Assembly: GCA_036346225.1 (NCBI GenBank)
Contig: JARFIW010000831.1
Span: 1,488,001-1,552,000, forward strand
Origin: Platerodrilus igneus
Lineage: Eukaryota; Arthropoda; Insecta; Coleoptera; Lycidae
Direction of reading: 5' to 3'
DNA: 64,000 bases
The stretch's first letter is position 1; every line of letters starts with the position of its first letter. This document shows positions 56,045 through 64,000 of the stretch, piece after piece. The notes beneath the pieces are model-generated. The model did not search any database, was not told the origin of the DNA, and was given only the letters and a program-made list of their open reading frames with translations. Made by a program: the position numbers and the translations under genes.

Positions 56045-56625
56045 TAGCTAGAATACAAATAGGTAACGAGAACTTACAAGATGTGAAGAATTTCTGTTAG
56101 AACTGTTTCCATTTCGTTGCAGCTTCTAAGTGTACACGCTACATGTTAATACCGCTATATCATCTGCAAATCTAAGTATACTAATCTTTTGTTTTTGCGT
56201 AATAATTCCAAATATCTTCCTGCATTTGACAGTATTCATTGCCTCTTCGGTATACAAGTTAAAAATTAACGGTGATAGGGAACACCCCTGCCTTGCCCTT
56301 TTCCTAATATTTACTTTTCTACGTTTCTGCTCTAATTCTATTACCGTCGTTTGCTCTTTGTATAAGCTATGTGCATCTATCTTTATCTTTCCAATTTGGT
56401 TAAGTATTTCGAACATCTTTTTCTATTTCACATTGTCGAAAACTTTTTCAGATCTACAAACCCTAAATACAGGCTTTCTCGTTTTTCTATTGTCTTCTCC
56501 GTTATCTCTTTCAGAGCTAAAATAGCCTCCTGTGTTCCCCTGTTTCGCCTAAACCCAAATTGATCTTCTCCTAGTATTTCTTCAGTCCGTTTTTCCATCC
56601 GTTCTACTTAATATTATTGTCAAAT
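56045..56625 (-). pseudogene. RTE/BovB-like LINE, copy 4, with internal inversion
   Basis: On the minus strand, 56625 down to 56094 carries reverse transcriptase motifs: GEDQFGFRR, SLYLGFVDLKK, EQTTVIELEQKRR, RQGCSLSPLIFNLYTEEA and the catalytic ILRFADDIAVL (56155-56190). A 96-residue open stretch (56416-56126) covers the last three. At 56093 the orientation flips: 56045-56090 is on the plus strand and encodes the region just downstream (RIQIGNENLQ). The element is thus broken by an inversion. It has the best-kept catalytic core of this LINE family in the window but is not complete. Confidence 0.85.
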
Positions 56626-56864
56626 TTATTGTATATTGTATTGTATATATAACAGAATGAAATAGTAACTGACTTTTATGCAAAACCTAGTGATCATTTA
56701 AAATCAAGCTAGCTAAATACTGTTAATGTCGATAAAAGTTTTTCATAAGCTAAAACCTCTTCATAGCTGCCTCTATATCTCCTTTACTTTTAATTAATTT
56801 GTAATTATATTAAACCTATTCAAAGCTATAGGTTTATACTATAACTTTGAATAACCCTATTTTA

Positions 56865-56867
<3 letters not shown>

Positions 56868-56895
<28 letters not shown>
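56868..56895. repeat. (AT)n microsatellite
   Basis: AT run left of the inverted solo LTR. Confidence 0.95.
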
Positions 56896-58970
56896 TGCTG
56901 TGAAACCTCCAAATCCGTGAACTACGCTTTTCGCCTCGGCTGCTCACCTAATTTTATAAATCTCCTCATTCATAAAAATTAAACACATTCCTACCACAAA
57001 CATCAACTTTAACTCTATTTACATCAATATTCAGAATACATTAAATTTTCAAATTAAATTTCAGCATAAAATTCAGTTTTAAAAGGAATTTCAAAATTAA
57101 TTTTATTATCACTTTAACGTGCATCCAGAATTCAAGTCCTTGTTGGATGCCTACTAATTAATATAACAATATAAGCAGACCGGAGTCTGAGTACAAAGGA
57201 AGCATCTACCACCCTTTACGTTAATTAACCAGGTTTGTCTAATTGAGCTCAAAGACATACCCAAAGTTTCATCATATTCCCGAACATCAAAACAAAATAC
57301 CCTTTTACTTAAACAAGCAAATTTCATCTTAAAATTAAACTTTTATGGTTAGAACAATTTCACTAATGTCCATTTAAAGTAAATCAATTATAAAGTCATT
57401 CAATACACACAAAATGTCAAACAAAATAGTATAATTTACCTGAAGGTTACTGTCCTCGTCGTTTCAAGGTATCGTTTCTTTAGTTAATCACACCATTCAA
57501 CAGGATTATAATTACGGCTTCTGATTCTCTACGCTTTTAAAATTTTCTCCATCACCATCCATTCAAAGTCGTTTCTGGGCCTTTCCGGAACTCATCTGTG
57601 TTTATCTGACCCTTGTTTCATGGATCCAGACACGTATTTGAACCATTTAATTATTAACACCCCCGAAAAATAGCAAAGAACTTCATGCTTCTGTCACCAA
57701 TATATACGCCAAAACTGCCTACTTTTGTGTATACATTCGTCGTTGTAAATTTTGCTAATTGGTACAGTGAAACTAAATTTTATTACCTTGTATCTAAGTG
57801 CACTGAAGTACATTCATGTTAACACGTAAATAACAAGCTATTTTGAATCACTAAAATATACTAGCAAACTTTAAATTATTTAATCAAACTAAAATGCACG
57901 GTTTAACATTTTCAATCAAGTCGCGTATGTACGAGCTTTTAACGCATCGAATCGTCAAAAGTCTCAGAGAGTAAGAGAGCTTGTTTATATTCATCTCGGT
58001 ATATATAGCAAAAAGCCTGTCTATCGGTCTGTTCCCCAAAACGGGTAATTCTAAAGAATTTCTCATGCCATGTTCCCAGTCTGCCGCTCACGCGTCGATT
58101 TTTACGAATTTTCACTCGCCCCATTCAAATCTCAGAAAATTTCCACACGGCACGCAAGCATGTCCGAGAAAAACTAATTGATTTTGTACAGAAATTGTTA
58201 TTCTACCTCTGATATTTGCATCCTATTTTTAACCAATTGTGACCCCCGTGACGTTGCTTGAATCCCGGCTTTTACAATATGTGTCTTTGCTTGACGCATT
58301 TTCTCTTTCCTTCTCTACCGTGTTCTTATTGGTGCAAATTGACACTCTTCATTATCGATTATTTCAGTCCACGCGGACTGTTATCTGGGTTTAATAAACC
58401 CGTATCGCACATTCTCGTGAATACTAAGCCCCGGTTTCTCCAAGATTCTTTGAAACATTAATTATCTGCAAAATTTACGCCGAATGTGATATTTAAACTA
58501 CGCAGGTGTTCAAAATAATATTAATTCTCAGAGCTTTATTCCGTGGTATTTTAATCTTGGGTTTTTACAAGTTTCAATAGGTATTATATGTTATTAACGG
58601 TTTAATTAACTCTAATTAAAATTGATTTCTATCCTTTTCATTTTTAGCGAATACAACTTAAATATTAATTATTATAGGTACACTTTGTTTTACTACCGGT
58701 TACTTAAATAGAGTTAATTAAGATAAATTTTGCACGTAATTTCTCTTTGTTTAGAAATAATTACATTACACGCAGAGCTTTTCAATACTGCTTCTTTTGA
58801 TATAAAGCGTCTTATAAATAATTTAAATTTCCTATTTTTACTGAAACAACCGAGTTTATTTATGCTTCATGGTTTTAATAACGCGTATTATTTAATGAAA
58901 TTCCTTATACACGGTGATTAAAATTATTTGATGTGATTATTTAATTTTCTACCCTGGTCTAAATATGAGT
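56896..58970 (-). mobile_element. Solo LTR of Gypsy-A type, minus strand, short form
   Basis: 2,075 bp aligning over its full length with the reverse complement of the Gypsy-A LTRs, except that it ends GGTTTCACAGCA. It lacks the 51-bp primer-site module present in both Gypsy-A LTRs. Flanked on both sides by (AT)n. Scattered substitutions and small indels separate it from Gypsy-A LTRs, so it is an older or sister insertion reduced by LTR-LTR recombination. Confidence 0.92.
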
Positions 58971-58971
58971 A

Positions 58972-59010
<39 letters not shown>

Positions 59011-59012
59011 AT
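58972..59012. repeat. (AT)n microsatellite
   Basis: AT run right of the solo LTR, with one interruption (ATTAT). Confidence 0.95.
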
Positions 59013-62000
59013 TGTACCAAAAGTGAAATTTGTGTTACATGATTACAAATGTTGATGCTCCTCCAACTTGGCACAAGTAGACCTCTCATATTGCTTGCAA
59101 GTAGAAAGATAATAATACTGAAAGTTCAGAAATATCGGAAGTGTGGGTTCTACGGCACTCTGAAGCGTTATGCGGTATTATGATATTATGAAATAATTTT
59201 ATAGTGAGTTGCTTTTAGAATTCGAAGTGCTAACCTCTATTAATACTTGAAACGAAGTTGTAAATTTTATAAAAAAAACTCGTGTAAAAGAATACGACCT
59301 TCTAAGGTTACAGACCTACTTCTATATCACTCCAGTTATGTTTCAAGAAATAATAAAGAAAACGTTTAACAAACGAGTCTTGTACGATGTCAACAATTCG
59401 AATTACAATTGTATTGTGCTACAAGAATACCGTTCAAGTTGGAACAAATATCTACAAATACTTCCTCTAATTTATCTAAATATTGCATTAATTTTAGGGC
59501 ACGGTAGTCAATGGCCTGCAAAACAAAGTTTTTGAGTGACGTTAAGTATTATTCGGTTTGGAAAATTTATTTTGTTTTGAATCATAATAATCGCATACTC
59601 ATCAAGATCAGCGACCCTATATCAAAATGAAATAATTTCTCAGGCACTCCTGTGGGTCAACAACTAGACCTTATTCACTCATGATAGATTTATTACTGAC
59701 TGCACTTAAAGACACTTGAAAAAGCAGCCGCCTGCGCTCCAAACAAGTATGAGTGGGTTGCATGAGATTCGATATAACGATTTTATAAAATCTACTGAAA
59801 TCAAGCATGTTAAGTATGATGATCGATGTTTACTTTGAGTAAATGGTTATATGTTTAATAAATCTTTAACGCGCCTCGAAAGGCTGAAGGATATCTCTAA
59901 AATATTTTGTATTCAACTTATTGCATACACGATTAGTAATCCCGTAAAATAGTGCAAAGGCATCGATTAAAACTTGTGTAAAGTTCGGTTAAAAATAGTA
60001 ATGACGAAACATTTTGTGCTGAAAATAGGATTGATTAAAAAAAAATTCCAATGATTATTTTTCCTAACAAATTTGGGAAGATTCTCTTTATAACGAAATA
60101 AATCCCCATCCGATTGTCCGAACAAGACTTTCATCCCCAAATACAGGAAGCACATTTTGTAAGAATTTATGTAGATTATTTATTGGCTGTAATATTCTAT
60201 TAGGGCAACTCAATAAAAATTATGTTTTTAAAAATATATGAAGAAATATTTTGTAGGTTAAAACTTTAAAATGAATCAAGTGAAATCTTATCTAAATTGC
60301 TGTTATCTTTGATTTATACATCATTAAATGTCTAACTATAGTTCCTAATTGAATGAACGTTAAAATGCTTATCTGTTATTTTGATTTATTGGTTATTTTG
60401 CTATTTGATGAATGAATCTAGATTTTCGAATAATCTAGAAATATGAAATACACGACTTGTACGTTTTGCATTGTTTTTAATGAAATTTAGTGAAATCTGA
60501 TATTATTCAATCCTGCCACCAAAATGAACTGAATGTGTTTTAAATAATGTTTTAAAGGGGAGTACTTTCAGAAGCACGGAACGCGTTTTAAATGGTATCG
60601 AGTGCATTTTAGTTAGGAGAATTATAGCCGATTTCGATTTACGTATTAAACTTTATTCTTATTTATAGTTATGTAGTCCTTAAATCATTGATTTTTTCAT
60701 AATATACAGCGTGAATATTTGAAGTGCTAGAGTATATAGAAAATTTTCTTTATTTTTTCTTGTATTGGAGTATTGTATATACCGGATATTGTGCTTAATG
60801 ACCTCCCGTGACCTCTTTATCACATCAACATACATATATTGATGTTATAAAGAGGTCATGAAAGTAATTGAAACCCAAATTCCATAAATAAAACCCACCC
60901 AACTAGAAGTAAACAAAAAAATGTTAACATTTCCAAATATTTAATGTCGCTACCCTGTATAATACAAGCGTACTTCTTTGCCATAAAAAGACGAAGCTCT
61001 TATTATTTATGTTATAAAATTCCTTGTATTACATTAGTGACGGACTGTGAAAAGGTCGTAAGACGAATATAAAACTTTAAACCTTGTGAAAATTTAAAAT
61101 TAATTTATTTCAATCGTAAAGGTATAAAGCCATTCATTTCACTACCGTAAAGAAATCAATTGCGATTAATTTCTCCAGGTATTACTGAATACAAGATTTC
61201 AATCATTAAGGTATAAATACGAAAAGCTATTCATTTTTTATAAAAAAGACACCTTCATTTGCAAAGCGTAAAGAAATCCTTATTAAATATGCGTGTAGAT
61301 GTACCATTTTAATTCGCTTTATAAGTTTTAAACAAATCATACTTTGGAACCCTCGTAATACGTCATCAAATGCTAAAAAATATCGTATAAATAGCTAATT
61401 AAGAATAGATGCCGATTCTAAGATCAAAATCATTCATCAAATATGCGGCATGCATACAAACGTAACCCTGAATAAATATGGAACATAATCATTTTTTTTA
61501 AACACTTTGATTGAATAATCTTCGAGATAGATAATCCTGATGCAAAAGCTACTCTGAAGTTAATTAATTAAAAGTAAAAAAAGATGCACTTTTGGTAATT
61601 GTTGATCTAAATGGAGATTTTAAATAATATAGACAATCTTGTAAACTGGGCTCTTAACGTCAATTTAAAAATGGAAGCAGGAGGTATTTATTACCGTTAA
61701 TTACGAGTTGGATAAGCGCTATTTGATTTCGCAAGTATAAAGTTTAGATTTCTTTGTTTGTAAAAATATTCAAAGTTTTGTAATTTAGATTAGGAATAAC
61801 TTCTCATTTTATATTTTTGTGTAAGAATAATTTACAGCAAATTTTGAGGGCGAAGTTCAAGGCAGTTTGACCTTTACTAAATAGAATATCTGTCAAGGAT
61901 TTTTGGCCAAACACGCTTACAAGTGTGGGAATAAAGGAAGGGTACATTATCCGCCTATTTGTGTATCTGTGAGTAAATATTAGGTAAGAATTTTGATTAT

Positions 62001-62254
62001 CTTCTGTATAAACTGGAACTGTGAATTGTTTTATAAATTGTTTTGTATGAAAAAAAAGTTTTTGAACGTATAGATGCTTTCTCGAAATTGCTACGTTTTA
62101 TTTCATTTGGTAACTTCTACTGTAAAAGAATTTTGGTTGGGCTAGCCAGGCAAAGTAAAGAAAAGAAAGCTAAAATAATAATTTCAAATTTCCCATTGCT
62201 GGAGCGTTGTCACAGCGCTCTTTTACCGATGCCCAACGCCAAGCATTGTCACAG
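59013..62254. other. About 3.2 kb without recognisable genes
   Basis: Only a 21-bp hairpin at 60807-60860 stands out. Short open frames (59338-59535, 59967-60155) have no family signature. Confidence 0.5.
60807..60860. repeat. Short inverted repeat
   Basis: Arms 60807-60827 and 60840-60860 (GTGACCTCTTTAT and complement) pair at 19 of 21 positions around a 12-base loop. It could be a terminator-like hairpin, a tiny fold-back or chance decay of a larger palindrome. Confidence 0.8.
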
Positions 62255-63126
62255 AAATATACATAGAGTGGTAGAAAAGTCCCGGAACGGTCAAATATTT
62301 TGGGAAATACTCATCGCATCAAAAAAAGAAAAAATACGTGTTCAATATTTTTTTAAAAGCTATCCAATGACAACAAAATTGAACCCCCACCTTACCCCCT
62401 GGGGGTAGGGGTGGAGCAACTTTAAAAGTTTAAGTGGAAACCCCCATTTGTTATTGCAGATTCGGATTCGCCACAAAATGTTAGTCATAATTTTTTTAGG
62501 TTTGTTGCAGATGGCGCTGCAATCGACAAAAATTAACTATTTCTAGAAGAATTGATGGATCAGAAAATAAAAGAAGTAAAATGATAAATTATTTATTTCA
62601 TATATAACGAAATTACCGCCGAAGGTGTTCAAATTGACCATTTGTCGCGCTTTTAGGTCTTCCAGATCTTGGTTTATCCTTCAGCGAACCAGTTCGCTCA
62701 AAACGATTCACTGTTCGACTCACAGTTGATTTAGAAATCGGTTGACGTTCCGCATTGACTTCATTGAATAAATCTGCGACTTGCTGCAATGATCTTTCTT
62801 TATCTCCATACCCCCGCATCATCAGGACAATTATTCTTTCTCTTTCAGACAGAGACATCACGAAATAATATCAAAAGCTAGTAACGAAATGAATACTAAA
62901 AATGAATGTAATTCTGACATTTTTCGATTTCAAATGTTTTTGTACCCTATTTTAGTTTTGTCAATTACAACGCCTTCTATCATCCAAAATGGCTTGTATC
63001 GTAGGTCAATTTGGGGTAATTTATCCTGCGGAATCCGAATCTGCAATAACAAATGGGGGTTTCCACTTAAGCTTTTAAAGTTGCCCCACCCCTACCCCCA
63101 GGGGGTGGGGGTGGGGGTTCAATTTT
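62255..63126 (-). mobile_element. Tc1/mariner-like deletion derivative
   Basis: Subterminal inverted repeats of about 100 bp (62367-62475 and 63027-63138) include ATTTGTTATTGCAGATTCGGATTC and a G/C-rich stretch around CCCCCTGGGGG. The left side extends outward to about 62255 (AGAGTGGTAGAAAAGTCCCGG, the likely end), but the right side diverges after 63138, so the outer right end is lost. Between the repeats only the N-terminal transposase part remains. Confidence 0.75.
62613..62861 (-). pseudogene. Truncated Tc1/mariner-type transposase (DNA-binding domain only)
   Basis: An 82-residue frame with LSERERIIVLMMRGYGDKER, QQVADLFNEV, ISKSTVSRTVNRFERTGSL and RSGRPKSAT. This is a helix-turn-helix DNA-binding domain followed by the GRPK hinge typical of Tc1/mariner transposases. 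The DDE catalytic domain (about 200 further residues) is deleted; the frame stops nine residues after GRPKSAT. Such a stub could bind inverted repeats but not cut DNA. Start chosen at the second Met of MMSLSERER. Confidence 0.8.
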
Positions 63127-63138
63127 GATGTCATTGGA

Positions 63139-63752
63139 AAACATAATGATGATGATGGGTAATACAGGTATTTATAGGGTCGTAAATATGGAGGTGGAAT
63201 GTCACACCCTCACACGGTTGTGCTTATCGGCAAATTTTCTGCTTTGGTCGGTATTTTGGACATTTACTTAATAACACTTGGGTATTCACATAAAATTATA
63301 ATGCATTGAAGCTGAATATACATGCCTACATATTCGCTCTTAGTTTTGTCGGCAAATTTTCATCACAAACACCCCATCTCCCACCCACGCAGATAACGTG
63401 ATCTACTTACGATTCTGGGTACTTATTATGATGTATACTTCTGTAAATAACATAGACATTTAGCAATACTTTATTTAATTACAGGAACCCAAATAACACT
63501 TGTATTTCGAATAAGACAGCTCAATGATACTATTTAATGTATTCTTATGATAAATCTAAAGCTAATTAAATGATAATAACGTTCTCTTCTCTTATGAAAT
63601 TGTTTCTTCTGATATTATCATGTGAAATAAAAAGGATCAGATAACACAGAGCTGTAACAAATAGAAGTGACTACAAAAGTTAGTAGCACAGAATATATTT
63701 GTTACAAGCTGCCGAATATTTGTCATTCTTAGAAAATTAACTACAAACACTG
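63139..63752. other. Spacer without recognisable features
   Basis: A short ATGATG run (63145-63157) and otherwise undistinguished AT-rich sequence. Confidence 0.5.
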
Positions 63753-64000
63753 TTAGAAGATATTCCAATAGCAACAGGGATCAATATATGGTTTCTATAT
63801 GACGGTGCACATGCACATTTTGGATTTTACCATATAACTCATTTTAATAGAATTTTTCCACGAAAATAGTTAGGAATAGGAAGTCCTATTAATTGCCAGG
63901 CAATATCTCCAGATTGCAATTCGCTAGACTATTTTTTATGGGGTATACTATACGCAATGGTATATCGCAATAGAAAAAGCCATTACTAGAAATGGTATTA
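63753..64000 (+). pseudogene. Tc1/mariner-type transposase C-terminal fragment
   Basis: One frame with a single in-frame TAG reads WFLYDGAHAHFGF, which holds the second catalytic Asp in the usual (Q)DGAPxH context. IGSPINCQAISPDCNSLDYF and LWGILYAMVY follow, where SPDxxxLDxxLW holds the third catalytic acid. This is the DDE/D integrase-like core of a Tc1/mariner transposase. The N terminus is not visible upstream, and the fragment may continue beyond the window. It is on the opposite strand to the DNA-binding stub at 62613-62861, so the two are not one gene. Confidence 0.8.

Noticed and set aside
46806..58921. Repeated 63- and 72-residue open frames within the Gypsy-A LTRs
   Set aside because: They recur only because the LTR is present three times, carry no domain and are antisense to the LTR's transcription direction.
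62043..62408. 121-residue open frame on the plus strand
   Set aside because: Its C-terminal half crosses the end and inverted repeat of the Tc1/mariner relic, so it is not a coherent gene.
1..64000. CRISPR arrays, bacterial operons or phage genes
   Set aside because: No regularly spaced repeats with unique spacers, no clustered long genes and no ribosome-binding-site pattern; the content is typical of eukaryotic transposons.

Overview
The window looks like intergenic DNA from a large, repeat-rich arthropod nuclear genome, probably an insect. It is AT-rich, has many long (AT)n microsatellites, and contains only transposable-element genes: Gypsy (Metaviridae) LTR elements, one BEL/Pao fragment, an RTE/BovB-like LINE, a Penelope-like element with a GIY-YIG domain, tRNA-headed SINEs, an MITE and Tc1/mariner relics. 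I found no convincing single-copy host gene, no intact structural RNA gene and no CRISPR array. Insect origin is an inference from the mix of families and from an errantivirus-like envelope remnant; the species cannot be read from the sequence.

Layout. 1-5.1 kb: tRNA-like repeats and a scrambled LINE (2.3-4.8 kb) between diverged direct repeats. 8.5-12.5 kb: Gypsy-C on the plus strand (gag joined to an envelope tail, pol missing), then Gypsy-B gag on the minus strand with its leader and LTR. 15.6-23.6 kb: an old integrase fragment split by Gypsy-D, which has 866-870 bp LTRs, a 4-bp target duplication, a primer site, a polypurine tract and decayed gag and pol, with a SINE nested in gag. 26.8-34.4 kb: a chimeric repeat split by a SINE, a long palindrome and a Penelope cluster made of a partial copy, a full copy and an inverted copy. 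34.5-39.1 kb: a second LINE split by a solo LTR, then another chimeric repeat. 39.4-39.8 kb: an MITE with 145-bp inverted repeats. 39.9-43.4 kb: the end of Gypsy-E and a 2,070-bp solo LTR inside (AT)n. 43.5-46.0 kb: chimeric repeats, a LINE end and BEL/Pao. 46.8-54.2 kb: Gypsy-A, with about 2.17-kb nearly identical LTRs but most of pol replaced by a purine-rich tract. 56.0-59.0 kb: an inverted LINE piece and a solo LTR related to Gypsy-A. 62.3-64 kb: Tc1/mariner relics.

Common themes. Several LTRs in this window end in CACAGCA, CACGGCA or CATAGCA followed by a tRNA-Lys-like primer-binding site, and in at least four elements the primer-site module is repeated inside the LTR end. A solo LTR lacks the extra module that both Gypsy-A LTRs carry, so LTR length seems to change by gaining primer-site modules. 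Gypsy LTRs and the Penelope cluster sit repeatedly inside (AT)n tracts. A second recurring unit is a coding-like block of unknown origin joined to the LINE 3' end; its AT-rich junction is where later elements landed. All identities are judged by eye from translated motifs and repeat alignments, without database searches.
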